A stretch of 64,000 nt of DNA. Origin: Nesterenkonia populi. GTDB lineage: Bacteria > Actinomycetota > Actinomycetes > Actinomycetales > Micrococcaceae. The stretch is taken from assembly GCF_007994735.1 (NCBI RefSeq), contig NZ_VOIL01000001.1:1922001-1986000 (forward strand), in the 5' to 3' direction. The stretch's first letter is position 1, and the number at the start of each line of letters is the position of its first letter. Shown piece by piece: positions 27,702 through 36,157 of this stretch. The notes below the pieces were generated by a model that had not been told where the DNA came from, searched no databases, and was given only the letters and a program-made list of their open reading frames with translations. The position numbers and the translations under genes are program-made.

Positions 27702-27986
27702 ATGTCCGATGATGAGCGTCGTCAGCTCTACGCCACCATGCTCGCCGCCCACACGGACCACTTCAGTGAACCCGCGGATGAGCATCGCCGCTACCTGTGG
27801 GGCCTGGCCGCCGAGCTAGCGGAACGTGAGGGCTTGGCACTGCGCTGGGGTGTGAAGGCGGAGGGTGCCGCGCTGCCGACCCGTGAGCTGAACGACAAGC
27901 GGCTCGCGGAGGACGCGTTAGAGCGTGCACCCGTAACGTCGCACCTGGTTTCACGGTGGGAATCACGATGGCAACGGGTCGAATAG
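27702..27986 (+). CDS. hypothetical protein (94 aa)
   Basis: A soluble, mixed-charge protein (MSDDERRQLYATMLAAHTDHF ... SRWESRWQRVE) with predicted helices and no Cys pairs or membrane segments. Not recognised. It has its own leaderless-type promoter and is the third + strand gene next to integrase, so it may be expressed in the lysogen. It converges on the SRAP gene, with a hairpin between them. Confidence 0.65.
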   Translation: MSDDERRQLYATMLAAHTDHFSEPADEHRRYLWGLAAELAEREGLALRWGVKAEGAALPTRELNDKRLAEDALERAPVTSHLVSRWESRWQRVE

Positions 27987-28036
27987 CACCCGGGCACCTT
28001 TTTTCGTGAACCACCGGAAAGGGTCCGGGCGCACGA

Positions 28037-28085
28037 AAAGAGCCCCCTCCCTCCTCCAGCCAGAAGACTAGGGATAAAGGGGGCT
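28037..28085 (-). terminator. terminator after the SRAP gene
   Basis: AGCCCCCT (28041-28048) pairs with AGGGGGCT (28078-28085), followed on the - strand by CTCTTTTCG. It lies just after the SRAP stop. Confidence 0.65.
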
Positions 28086-28088
28086 ACG

Positions 28089-28823
28089 CTACACCGGGTC
28101 CAGCAACTCGGGCACGTTGTTCCTGACGTTGCCGACCGCCTTGTCCACCTCGTAGAGCTGCCAGCCGGCGGCGACATCATTGGCCTGGGCCCGGACCTGC
28201 TCGACCAGCGCCTCGGCGCCAGGCTTCTCGAGCTTCTGCGGGTGCACCCAGTCGGCGGCCATGTCCGAGCTCATCGGCAGCGGCATCCGGTCATGGAGCC
28301 CCGCCAGTTCGTCCAACACTCCCCCGGCGCCGGGCTCTGGTGATGGCCCGGTGAGGATCGTGCAGGACAGCACCCAGGGCGCGTCCTCGCCGGCGGCCTT
28401 GTCCCGCCACCACTCATAGAGGCCCGCGAAAGTGATCAGCCCACCGTCAGCGGGGCGGATCGCGTGGGGCCGCTTGGCGTCGCCGTCCTTGAGCCACTCG
28501 TAGTAGGCATCGGCCGGCACCGCGCAACGCTTCGAGCGGACCGCGGACCGGAAGGTCGGCTTCTCAGTCACGCTCTCGCTGCGGGCGTTGAAGGTCTTGT
28601 ACGACTGCTTGATGTCCTTCGCCCACGCCGGCAGCAGCCCCCACCGAGCGGCGTGCAGCTCACCCAGGAGCTCACCCTCATCGTCCAGACGCTCTACGAG
28701 GATCGGCACATCGGTGCTCGGCGCCACGTTCCAGGACGGCCGCACCTCGGTGTTCCCAGGATCAACGCCCAGGGTTGCGACAAGATCACCAGTCGCCCGG
28801 GCCACCACGTAGCGTCCACACAT
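28089..28823 (-). CDS. SRAP domain protein (YedK/HMCES type)
   Basis: SOS-response-associated peptidase family: it crosslinks to abasic sites in single-stranded DNA through Cys2 to shield them. Visible active-site residues are Cys2 (MCGRY), Asn32 (WNVAP), the FNARSE block (78-83), Glu109 (YYEW) and His177 (HDRMP). The 244-aa length is normal and the Cys is the second residue, as required for its maturation. TACTCT lies exactly 6 nt before the ATG, so it has its own leaderless promoter. In a prophage it may protect phage or lysogen DNA during repair. Confidence 0.95.
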   Translation of the reverse strand: MCGRYVVARATGDLVATLGVDPGNTEVRPSWNVAPSTDVPILVERLDDEGELLGELHAARWGLLPAWAKDIKQSYKTFNARSESVTEKPTFRSAVRSKRCAVPADAYYEWLKDGDAKRPHAIRPADGGLITFAGLYEWWRDKAAGEDAPWVLSCTILTGPSPEPGAGGVLDELAGLHDRMPLPMSSDMAADWVHPQKLEKPGAEALVEQVRAQANDVAAGWQLYEVDKAVGNVRNNVPELLDPV

Positions 28824-28829
28824 AGCCCA

Positions 28830-28835
28830 AGAGTA
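28830..28835 (-). promoter_or_regulatory. -10 element of the SRAP gene (leaderless)
   Basis: TACTCT on the - strand, 6 nt before ATG 28823. No evident LexA-type dyad was recognised beside it. Confidence 0.5.
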
Positions 28836-28868
28836 GCGCCGGCATGATCCAAGGACGAGGCGAGGAGT

Positions 28869-29342
28869 TTACGAGCTCTCAGCAAGCCACAGTGCGTGCT
28901 CGAAGTGGCTCAGGCTCTCCGCTCCGCGGGGATTCGTCTGCCAGGCGGCGTTGACGAGAGATACAACCTCATGGGTGGGCATCTTCCGGGTCTCGTCGCC
29001 ATAAGCATGTCGAGCAACGAACCGAGTGAGGAGCGTGTCCGCTTTGATGCCCGGGACCCCTAGATTCATCACGAAGTAGTCGAAGGTCACTCGGCCTAGG
29101 CCGTGGACCTGCACGTACGCACCTTGCAGTTCATCGAGCCGCTCAGTTGTGAACTCCGCGGAGCTCCGAACACTGGGGTCCAGGGCCATGAAATTGTGCG
29201 CTGCCTCGATTACACACTCGCTCTTGTAACGCTGGCTAGTCTTGCCGTTGCCCATAATGCCGCGCAGGCGCTCTTCACCGAGGTCAATGAGCGCGGCAAG
29301 ATCATTCGCGACTTCCGAGTGCCGGGCTTTAAGATCCTTCAC
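28869..29342 (-). CDS. helix-hairpin-helix-like protein, possibly 3' part of a split gene
   Basis: A 157-aa product (GTG start) with the segment HGLGRVTFDYFVMNLGVPGIKADTLLTRFV, cut here to its key parts: a G-x-G hairpin followed by a P-G-x-K-A-D-T-x-x-x-R-F stretch, as in the HhH region of endonuclease III-like proteins. The catalytic Lys/Asp of glycosylases is not evident. It overlaps the upstream ORF by 14 bp in another frame, so either the two are translationally coupled or one gene has been frameshifted. A DNA-binding role is inferred only from the HhH-like segment. Confidence 0.55.
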   Translation of the reverse strand: MKDLKARHSEVANDLAALIDLGEERLRGIMGNGKTSQRYKSECVIEAAHNFMALDPSVRSSAEFTTERLDELQGAYVQVHGLGRVTFDYFVMNLGVPGIKADTLLTRFVARHAYGDETRKMPTHEVVSLVNAAWQTNPRGAESLSHFEHALWLAESS

Positions 29343-29550
29343 CCGGTTTGTCTTGAGTCCCTACCGACAGAAGATTCGAGAAGTTCCCGCTCTTTGTGCC
29401 GTCCGCGTCGTACACCAGCACGAGCGACATGCCCTCGAAGGGCGTGCGAGTGAGAGTCCCTTGCGCAATCCCTTCGTCGAAGCCACCCGCCTGGAACCCA
29501 GGAGGCCCAAGGAGCGCCTCTAGCCGATCGTCAAGCGTCGCTGCCCTCAT
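29329..29550 (-). CDS. hypothetical protein, possibly 5' part of the split gene
   Basis: A 73-aa product beginning MRAATLDDRLEALLG with GIAQGTLTRTPFEGMSLVLV and SGNFSNLLSVG. Not recognised as a stand-alone protein; its short length, lack of a domain and 14-bp overlap with the next ORF suggest the N-terminal part of one protein of about 230 aa. Its start overlaps the end of the preceding small gene by 20 bp. Confidence 0.5.
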   Translation of the reverse strand: MRAATLDDRLEALLGPPGFQAGGFDEGIAQGTLTRTPFEGMSLVLVYDADGTKSGNFSNLLSVGTQDKPGEGS

Positions 29551-29794
29551 CCTCTTCCACCTCCTCCACTTCCGGCGCCCAGGGGACCAGCCCGGTCAGG
29601 GTGGTCTCCGTCTCGGCCCGCACGGCCTCCACGGCCTCACGCACCCGGCGCGATGGCGCTCCTGCCAGCACCCGGTAGGCGACCACCTCATGCGGCTCAT
29701 CCGGGTCAGCCAGCGGCTGGGTGCCACGCACCACCCCACCGGCGGCGATGACTGCAGACACCGCCTCATCGCGTCGATCTTCAGGGGTTTTCAT
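29531..29794 (-). CDS. hypothetical tail-region protein (87 aa)
   Basis: A small acidic protein (MKTPEDRRDEAVSAVIAAGG ... VEEVEEDEGSDA). ATG 29794 overlaps the stop of the tail-fibre gene (TGATG), so translation is coupled; a longer frame from 29806 is possible but less likely. Position just after the fibre gene suggests a fibre-associated or chaperone role, which is inference only. Confidence 0.65.
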   Translation of the reverse strand: MKTPEDRRDEAVSAVIAAGGVVRGTQPLADPDEPHEVVAYRVLAGAPSRRVREAVEAVRAETETTLTGLVPWAPEVEEVEEDEGSDA

Positions 29795-30819
29795 CACACG
29801 CTCCATTCCACGGGGGTCATGTCATCGGCGCCGGAGACGCGGACCTTCCAGTCCACGCCGTCGAAGACCAGGTGCCACTCGCTGACCGCGTTCCCGCCCT
29901 GAGCCGGCAGTGGCAGCACCCCATAGGCAGAGAGGGCATCAGGGACCGTCAGGGCGTGCTCACCATCTGAGTCCTGCGAGATGACCAGGGTGATGATTCG
30001 GCCCGGGATCGGCGCCGAGGGCAGATCCACCGTCACGTCGGAGGTGAGGGTCAGATGCACGTAGGCGTTCTTCTCCAAGCCCGAGAGGTCCAGGTCACCC
30101 GAGACTTCGCCCCGCTGGTCCAGCAGGAACCCCGCGGCCTCCACCAGGCTCTGCGCCTGAGATGCACTGTCCTGCGCGCTCTCCGAGGCCTCACTGGCCT
30201 GCGAGGCACTGGCCGCGGCACCCTGAGCGGAATCACCAGCATCAGCGGCCGACTGCGCCGCCTCGCCAGCAGCATCCTGCGCCGCGCTGAGAGACTGCGA
30301 CGCCTCAGCGGCATAAGAGCCAGCCTCTGAGGCACTCTCCTCCGACGTCTCGGCGGCCTCTTCAGCACGGAGGCGGTCAGACTCGCGCACCACGTCCCGC
30401 ACACCAGGCAGCGAGGGCAAAGATGCCTGCGTAACGAAGTTCAGCGGGTTAGCGGTCGTGTGATCCTCGGTCACCTCGATGGTGATGTCCGAGAAGGTGA
30501 GGCCGCTATTGAGCTCAGCCCGTACTGTCCACCGACCCGTCACCAAAAACACGCCCGGGATCTCCGTGTCGTCGGCCTCAGCGTCAGCGTCCACAATGAA
30601 ACCCTCAGCGTTGAACCCAACACTGACCGTCTCACACAGGACCATCACCGAGCGTCCATCCCGCTCAAAGATGCGCTGAGAGCCGACCGGCACGAAATGG
30701 ATTCGTCCCGCCGGCGCAGACTTATCCGGGTAGCGATCCTCATCCGCCGTCTTATCGGCCGAGGCGACGACGACCACACCATCCACGAACCCCTTGGGAA
30801 CGAACGGATCAATACTCAT
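29794..30819 (-). CDS. tail fibre / receptor-binding-like protein
   Basis: A 341-aa protein in three parts: an N-terminal beta-rich domain (MSIDPFVPKGFVDGVVVV to about 140), a long Ala/Ser/Glu-rich helical repeat (about 145-235; ASQSLSAAQDAAGEA, ASASQASEASESAQ) that should form a trimeric coiled coil, and a C-terminal beta domain (DLDLSGLEKNAYVHLTL onward). This is the common build of actinophage minor tail fibres. Lies between the baseplate-side genes and the lysis cassette. The receptor is unknown. Confidence 0.75.
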   Translation of the reverse strand: MSIDPFVPKGFVDGVVVVASADKTADEDRYPDKSAPAGRIHFVPVGSQRIFERDGRSVMVLCETVSVGFNAEGFIVDADAEADDTEIPGVFLVTGRWTVRAELNSGLTFSDITIEVTEDHTTANPLNFVTQASLPSLPGVRDVVRESDRLRAEEAAETSEESASEAGSYAAEASQSLSAAQDAAGEAAQSAADAGDSAQGAAASASQASEASESAQDSASQAQSLVEAAGFLLDQRGEVSGDLDLSGLEKNAYVHLTLTSDVTVDLPSAPIPGRIITLVISQDSDGEHALTVPDALSAYGVLPLPAQGGNAVSEWHLVFDGVDWKVRVSGADDMTPVEWSV

Positions 30820-30822
30820 GGC

Positions 30823-31059
30823 TCACATCCCCTGTTCGGCGCCCTGGTCCTTGAGCTTGTCCGACTTGGGGGTGTTCGCCCCGGCTAGGGTGAAGCCGAA
30901 GATCGCGGCGACCTGCAGCGCCAGGGACTCGATCTGGTCGGCCACGTCCTCGGTGATCACCTCGAAGACGGTCAGCACGCTCAGAGCGGCGGCCAGGATG
31001 ATGTAGCCGGCCTTACGGATGCGCGGGTTGTGGATGACGCTGTTCGGTGTCTCAGCCAT
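30823..31059 (-). CDS. holin (phage holin family, two TM)
   Basis: A 78-aa membrane protein with helices at about 17-35 (GYIILAAALSVLTVFEVIT) and 46-61 (LALQVAAIFGFTLAGA) and a charged C-terminal tail. Directly follows the endolysin gene (gap 3 bp). Such proteins form the membrane lesion that lets endolysin reach peptidoglycan. Actinophages often carry two holin-like genes; only this one is clear here. Confidence 0.8.
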   Translation of the reverse strand: MAETPNSVIHNPRIRKAGYIILAAALSVLTVFEVITEDVADQIESLALQVAAIFGFTLAGANTPKSDKLKDQGAEQGM

Positions 31060-31062
31060 GGG

Positions 31063-32064
31063 TCAGTCCTCCTTCTTCACGTCGATGGTGAGCTTGTCGG
31101 CGACGTCCTCGGCATTGACCTCAGCGGCACCTTCACGGGCGCCCTCGCGAGCAGCCTCTGCGACCTTCTCCGCGATGCCCGGCGCCAGTTCCTCCAGGGC
31201 CACGGCCAGTGCCTCGACACCTCGGCGGGCGGCCTTGGCCTCCTCGTAGGACTTGATGGCGAACAGGTTCGCCTGGGCGACCTCGAAGCCCTTGGTGGCC
31301 GGGCCCTGCTCGCGCTCACGCAGGTTGTGGGTCCGCTGGCCCCAGACATCCTTGACTTCGGCCAGCGCGGCCTCGGAGGCCTCGACAGAGCGCATGATCT
31401 GCCAGCCCATTGAGCGAGGCTCGTCCCGGGGCGTGTGGCCCTTGTCGTAGTCGTGCACTGCCTTTGCGTACTCTTCTGCGGACATGACTGGTCCTTCCAA
31501 GGTGGGGGTTGATGTACCTGCGGTTGTTGAGCCGCTCTGGGCGGCGATCTGGTTGATGCGGGGGATCTGGCGGTACAGGGCGTTGCCGGGGCAGGCGGTG
31601 GCCTGTCCGGGGGCATCACGGTGACCGCCGTTGGTGCGAGGCCGAGCCAGGACACCGGCCTGGCGGAGCTCTCGGATGAGCCGGCCCGCGGCGGCGATAG
31701 CGTTGGTCGAGGCCTGAGCGGTGGTGAAGTTGCCGACGAAGGCGAACGAGACGCTGATGCTGTTCCGCCCACCGGTGTGGGCGCCGATACGGCTGGCACC
31801 GGTGCCTACCCACACACGGCCAGAGGCGAAGATCACGAAGGTGTAGCTGATGCCGCCGCCGAAGCGCTGCTGGCCGATCTCTTCAAGGACGCGCATGTGC
31901 GCGGCCTCCTGGGCAATCGTCGCGTTCGGCCCCAGGTGGGTCACGGTGTGGTGAGTCCAGGCCTCCCGCAGGGGGTAGCTGGCCGAGCGGTCACCGAAGC
32001 CAGGGCGGTACTTGGCACCCCACTGAGGGCGCTGGTAGAGCCAGCCGAGAAGTACGGCACTCAT
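31063..32064 (-). CDS. endolysin, N-acetylmuramoyl-L-alanine amidase
   Basis: Cleaves peptidoglycan at lysis. The N-terminal Amidase_2/PGRP domain (about 1-175) shows the zinc ligands: HHT (38-40), GGHRD (146-150, His148) and ACPG (157-160, Cys158), and GISYTFVIFASGRVW in the fold. The C-terminal half (180-333) is a charged helical region (EGAREGAAEVNAEDVADKL) with no recognised cell-wall-binding repeat. The start overlaps the stop of the upstream small gene by 4 bp. Confidence 0.93.
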   Translation of the reverse strand: MSAVLLGWLYQRPQWGAKYRPGFGDRSASYPLREAWTHHTVTHLGPNATIAQEAAHMRVLEEIGQQRFGGGISYTFVIFASGRVWVGTGASRIGAHTGGRNSISVSFAFVGNFTTAQASTNAIAAAGRLIRELRQAGVLARPRTNGGHRDAPGQATACPGNALYRQIPRINQIAAQSGSTTAGTSTPTLEGPVMSAEEYAKAVHDYDKGHTPRDEPRSMGWQIMRSVEASEAALAEVKDVWGQRTHNLREREQGPATKGFEVAQANLFAIKSYEEAKAARRGVEALAVALEELAPGIAEKVAEAAREGAREGAAEVNAEDVADKLTIDVKKED

Positions 32065-32255
32065 CCGGCACCTCCTGCAGGTTCCAGGTCCTCGGGCTCG
32101 TCGCCTACCTCGACGCGGGCCTCACAGTCCTTCACCAGCTGCTCGTAGTCCTGGTCCTCGATGTCGTCGGCGTCGGCGTCGAGGAAGTCCTCGACCTCCA
32201 CGTCGTCGTCGAGCTCCACGACAGTTCCGTCATCGAATCGGTGCGTCTTGGGCAT
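32061..32255 (-). CDS. small acidic phage protein (64 aa)
   Basis: MPKTHRFDDGTVVELDDDVEVEDF with further Asp/Glu-rich stretches (DADADDIEDQD). No known domain. ATG 32255 is preceded by an in-frame GTG (32258) and by GGAGGCGACGTG; its stop overlaps the endolysin ATG by 4 bp, so it probably helps start endolysin translation. Similar small acidic proteins precede lysins in other actinophages, without a known function. Confidence 0.7.
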   Translation of the reverse strand: MPKTHRFDDGTVVELDDDVEVEDFLDADADDIEDQDYEQLVKDCEARVEVGDEPEDLEPAGGAG

Positions 32256-32278
32256 CACGTCGCCTCCTTCGGGGCATG

Positions 32279-32303
32279 AAAAAAGCCCCCGGTGTACGAG
32301 GGC
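32279..32303 (-). terminator. rho-independent terminator before the lysis genes
   Basis: Stem GCCCTCG/CGGGGGC around TACAC (32285-32303), then six T (32284-32279) on the - strand. It divides tail genes from the endolysin-holin-fibre group, which therefore needs readthrough or its own promoter. Confidence 0.85.
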
Positions 32304-32330
32304 TTGGGTGGGTGGGGGTGGTGCCTGTTG

Positions 32331-32726
32331 CTATCCGTCGTTCTTCCGCTGCTGCCATTCCAGGTGCATCAGCCGGTCATCTATCCGGTCATCACGGGAC
32401 CCAAGGTCAGCGGTGCGCTGCCACTGCCGGCTCACCGCCCGTTCAACCTCGACTAAGCGGGTGTCCTGCCTGCTGAGATGCTGATCCAGACTGTCGAAGC
32501 GACGATCCAAGGAATCCCGCAGATTCTCGACGTGATCGTTCTTGGTCTGGTGAGCTGACTCAGCGGAATTCCGCTGGATCTCATCGAGTCGGGGCTTCAG
32601 CTTCCGCCACGCGGCGATAACGCCAGCTACCCCAATCACCGCAGTAGTGCTGATGCTGAATATCCCGGCCATCACCAGGTCGATCAGCTCTAGCCGCTCA
32701 GCCCAAAGGATCGGCGCTAGCCACAT
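32331..32726 (-). CDS. DUF2746-like phage membrane protein
   Basis: A 131-aa protein with one N-terminal membrane helix (about 16-40; IDLVMAGIFSISTTAVIGVAG) and a long charged coiled coil (SLDRRFDSLDQHLSRQDTRLVE). This build resembles the DUF2746 family of actinophages. An ideal AGGAGGT lies 7 nt before ATG 32726, which decides the start over the longer frame from 32810. It may act in lysis (second holin or spanin-like), judged only by its place beside the lysis genes. Confidence 0.7.
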   Translation of the reverse strand: MWLAPILWAERLELIDLVMAGIFSISTTAVIGVAGVIAAWRKLKPRLDEIQRNSAESAHQTKNDHVENLRDSLDRRFDSLDQHLSRQDTRLVEVERAVSRQWQRTADLGSRDDRIDDRLMHLEWQQRKNDG

Positions 32727-32760
32727 ACAGAAACCTCCTGAAAGGTGATCGCCCTGCCAG

Positions 32761-33516
32761 TCATGTGCGCACTCCTGAGATAACCCCGTACTTGGCTTTG
32801 AGTGCATCAATGGGTGACTGCTCTGGCTCGTCAGACTCCGGTGGAGGCGGTGGTGCGAGCGGGTCTTCCACCCGGCGAGTCAGCATGTGGTTGAAGCGGC
32901 CTCGGATCCCTTGCAGCCACGGCAGGCACGGGTCGATGAGCTGCTTGAGGAACTCCCGGTCCTGCTTGCTGAGCTCGGCTGCGGGGTCGTCGGCCAAGGT
33001 GGTGTTCACCTCGCAGCCAAGGCGCGCCTCGCGCACGGCGCTGAGCTTGGTATCGCAGGCAGCCGGCAGCCCCAGGCCTGCTCGAAGGGTCTGCTGGCAG
33101 GACGCCAGCAGGCTTCCGTCTACGTACCCATCGGGTGACATGGACTGCAGCTCCTGCCGCACGCGCATGGCCGAGCGTAGGGCTGGCGATCGGGGGTCAT
33201 TCGCGGTGCCCTCCTCCTGGGCACGGATGGCCTCATCCTCTCGGATTGCCTCGAGGTGCTCCTTGACCCGGTAGACCTCCATCCAGGGCGAGTGCCCATC
33301 ATCGTCCACACCTTCGGCGGAGCGCTCGTGCTTGAACTTCCGCACGATCACCTCGACAGCATCAAGGGCGTCTTCCAGGCCGAGCACCTCGCAGTAGGTT
33401 GCGATGCTTCCGACCTCGAAGACGTTGATCACCGATATGGGGTCTCCCCCGTCGTCGGCCTCAATATCGTGAAGGTGGAGCTTGAAGAACCCCTTTTCGA
33501 TGGCTGCGCTGATCAT
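32761..33516 (-). CDS. hypothetical phage tail-region protein (251 aa)
   Basis: Starts MISAAIEKGFFKLHLHDIEA; later segments include VIVRKFKHERSAEG and a Pro-rich C-terminal stretch before ESDEPEQSPIDALKAKYG. ATG 33516 sits 2 nt past the stop of the tail-tip gene. The frame is open upstream to 33792 but that part overlaps the tip gene. No motif recognised; its place suggests a tip- or fibre-associated protein. Confidence 0.65.
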   Translation of the reverse strand: MISAAIEKGFFKLHLHDIEADDGGDPISVINVFEVGSIATYCEVLGLEDALDAVEVIVRKFKHERSAEGVDDDGHSPWMEVYRVKEHLEAIREDEAIRAQEEGTANDPRSPALRSAMRVRQELQSMSPDGYVDGSLLASCQQTLRAGLGLPAACDTKLSAVREARLGCEVNTTLADDPAAELSKQDREFLKQLIDPCLPWLQGIRGRFNHMLTRRVEDPLAPPPPPESDEPEQSPIDALKAKYGVISGVRT

Positions 33517-33517
33517 G

Positions 33518-36148
33518 TCACCCTGCCTCTGCTGATCCGGGGCTATTCGGAGGGTCTCCCCAGAATGCCGAGTAGTAAACCCAGAGCGTGGCTCCCGCCG
33601 TTGCATTGATATACACGTCGAACCCACTGGCGGAGCGATTTCTGGTATGAGCCATTGGCTGGTCCATGCCTCCGCCAGAGGTGCGATGCAGACTGATAAT
33701 CGGGACGCGCGCACCCTCTGGTGATGGAGAAAGATAGCTAATCTGAACGATCGAACGAGAGGTTGAGAGCTGAAGCTGCCCCGTCCGCCCATGAGTCACC
33801 TGGTCATACGGGGTCGAAGCGTCCGGGGTGCGCCCTACGTAACGAATGCGATCACCGTCGGGGATGATGCCGCCCTCGCCGTTGCCGCCGACGCGGAGCT
33901 CGCCACTGAGGTCCATAGACCTGGCGGTGATGTCACCGTCCAAGTCGGCGCCGCGTGCGTAGAGCTCGCCGGTCTCGAAGTCCAACTCCGTGTTCACGGA
34001 GCCTCCAGACCCAATCCCGCGCAGATGACTGGAGTTCATTAATCCAGCACCAGCACCCGTGTACAGGTTCCCAGTGCGAGTACGGAACTCGGCACCGACT
34101 ACCTGGCCACCCTGGATGCTCATACCCTGGATTTCATTGGAGGCCAGCTGGTCCACTTCGATGCGCAGGAAGCGACCCAGCTCAGACATGATCTCGTCCA
34201 GCGCGGTGAGCTTGCTCAGCGTGATCGTCTCGTCTTCTAGGAGCACCCCGCCGATGAACCCGCGCTCGGCGGTGATCTCCATGGCACGTGCCACGGCGAC
34301 GGAGAGCCGGTCGATGACCCCGTTGGCCGCGAAGAACTCTTCGGTGTCCACGGCGCGGGACTTCACGGCATTTTCAACGAGCAGGTTGCCATCGGTGGCC
34401 CTGCGAGCCTCCACCGACAGGATGCGACAGTTGCCATCGGGCCTGAAGGTGATGCCTAGATAGGCCTGGTCATCACCCACGCCGTCCGGGACGGTTTCGG
34501 TCCAGGTGACTTCGCGGACGTCCGGGCCCCCCGTGGGAATAGAAGGAGCGTCGGGGCCAAAACTCAGGTAACCCGAGGTAGGGGACGACTGATACCTTGT
34601 CGCGATGCGGCCGCCGTCCCAGCGGTCCAGCTTGACCCTGAAGGCATATGTTTCGCCGCCCTTGACTGGCCAGTAGCGGGTATCCACGGAGCCGCCGCCG
34701 TTATTCCAGTGGATCAATGACCCGTCCGGCCCGCCGGTCTCGCGCTGAGGCTCCTGACCCCCGGTGCCCCAGCTCCCACTGCCGGGAATCAGCCACCAGG
34801 AGTTAGGCTGTTCGGCCTGCCTGGAAGTGCTGACCGTCTCGAAATTCGGGTCGCCTATAAGGTCAAAACTGCGCACCTGAAGATGTTCAGTAGAGACTGA
34901 CCGCGCCTCAAGACGTTCACCGGACAGTGACCCGTAGGTGCCGGACTCCAGATGCACCTGTGCCATGACCTGCTCAGCGATGGTGGACTCAGCCCACGCG
35001 GAACCGTCCCAGGTCCACATGCCTTCCAGCTCGCCGCCGCTGCTAAGGGTGTCGTAGCGGTACCAGATGGTGCCCTCGTCCAGGCCTTCACCGTCGCTGG
35101 CAGAAGGAGCAGAGGTGCTCCGCAGGATCGTGGTGCCGCCAGCGGTGGTGATCATGTCCTCAAGGCGGGTCACCTCGTCCGAGAGGCCTTGAGCCAAGGT
35201 CTGCTCGAGGCTGGGGATGCGCTCATCACGCAGGTAGTCGATCTCAGCCTTGCGCTCAGCGTTACCGGTCTCGAAGTCAGTCCGAGCCTCGTCCAGGTCA
35301 TCCCGTGCAGACTCGAGATCCGCCTCAATCTGCTCTCGGTCCACCGGCTGGGTGGGGGTGAAGTAGGCGTACTCCGAGCGCGTGGACTCATTGCGGGAGG
35401 TGTCCACCGAGGTCAGGAATGCCCGGTGCTCCACGAAAGGCAGGAACCCCAGGGTGTGCTGGCCGGCGCCGACGAACCGCGCCACCGATACCGGGTCGCC
35501 GGGATCGCCTGACTCGTCGCCTTCCGGGTGCATCTGCTGGATGTAGAGCAGGTCATGCGAGTGGTCCACGGGCCGGTCCCCGGTGAGCTCACCGGTGGAG
35601 CCGGCGGTGGTGTGGCCCAGCTCGGAGTGCACCCACGGTGCCACCGGTGGCGGGGGTGGGGTGAAGTCCCGCGGGGTAGTCACCTGCACCGACTCAGTCC
35701 ACTTGGTGTGGCGGCCCTGGGAGTCCGTCAGCCGCATCCGAAGCTCAAGGTTCACCGCAGTCGGCAGGTCCGGGATGGTGACAGACATGCTGTCCTCATC
35801 CAGTGGAGCGGACAGATAGGGCCGCCATGCCGACCCAGGCTCGTCCCGGTCGCGGCCCTCCACCTCGTAGGAGACCCACCGGGGGGCGGAGGCACCAGAG
35901 GGGTCACCTTCTGCGGGGTCACCGTCCAGGTCCTCGTCGTCGGCGTCCTCCGGTTCGTCATCCGCGTCCACCAGGTCGGTGTGATCCGGGTCCACCTCAG
36001 ACCAGGAAGACACCGGCGACGGCCGGTCAGGTGCCGGGGCCATGAAGTCATCCGCCGGACCCTCGCCGGTGACGACAGTGCCCTCACGGATCTCATCCGG
36101 CTCTTCGTGGCTGGGGGTCAGGCCAGCGTCATCGCGGATATCAGCCAC
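33518..36148 (-). CDS. minor tail protein / tail tip (876 aa)
   Basis: A long modular protein. Residues 1-90 are very acidic and probably disordered; 90-270 hold beta-rich, fibronectin-like segments with a Pro run (TPPPPPVAPW); about 270-345 is a coiled coil (LESARDDLDEARTDFE); the middle holds a W-rich carbohydrate-binding-like domain (WWLIPGSGSWG to RATDGNLLVENAVKSRAV), typical of tail-tip proteins just before the VDTEEFFAANGVIDRLSVAVARAM helical block; the C-terminal part is beta-rich. The sequence NAVKSRAVDTEEFFA is the part most like phage tip proteins. Likely host recognition at the tip. Confidence 0.75.
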   Translation of the reverse strand: MADIRDDAGLTPSHEEPDEIREGTVVTGEGPADDFMAPAPDRPSPVSSWSEVDPDHTDLVDADDEPEDADDEDLDGDPAEGDPSGASAPRWVSYEVEGRDRDEPGSAWRPYLSAPLDEDSMSVTIPDLPTAVNLELRMRLTDSQGRHTKWTESVQVTTPRDFTPPPPPVAPWVHSELGHTTAGSTGELTGDRPVDHSHDLLYIQQMHPEGDESGDPGDPVSVARFVGAGQHTLGFLPFVEHRAFLTSVDTSRNESTRSEYAYFTPTQPVDREQIEADLESARDDLDEARTDFETGNAERKAEIDYLRDERIPSLEQTLAQGLSDEVTRLEDMITTAGGTTILRSTSAPSASDGEGLDEGTIWYRYDTLSSGGELEGMWTWDGSAWAESTIAEQVMAQVHLESGTYGSLSGERLEARSVSTEHLQVRSFDLIGDPNFETVSTSRQAEQPNSWWLIPGSGSWGTGGQEPQRETGGPDGSLIHWNNGGGSVDTRYWPVKGGETYAFRVKLDRWDGGRIATRYQSSPTSGYLSFGPDAPSIPTGGPDVREVTWTETVPDGVGDDQAYLGITFRPDGNCRILSVEARRATDGNLLVENAVKSRAVDTEEFFAANGVIDRLSVAVARAMEITAERGFIGGVLLEDETITLSKLTALDEIMSELGRFLRIEVDQLASNEIQGMSIQGGQVVGAEFRTRTGNLYTGAGAGLMNSSHLRGIGSGGSVNTELDFETGELYARGADLDGDITARSMDLSGELRVGGNGEGGIIPDGDRIRYVGRTPDASTPYDQVTHGRTGQLQLSTSRSIVQISYLSPSPEGARVPIISLHRTSGGGMDQPMAHTRNRSASGFDVYINATAGATLWVYYSAFWGDPPNSPGSAEAG

Positions 36149-36157
36149 GGGGCCTCC

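Noticed and set aside
28000..28005. T6 run as + strand terminator after the 94-aa gene
   Set aside because: No convincing stem immediately upstream; the real hairpin (28037-28085) fits the - strand.
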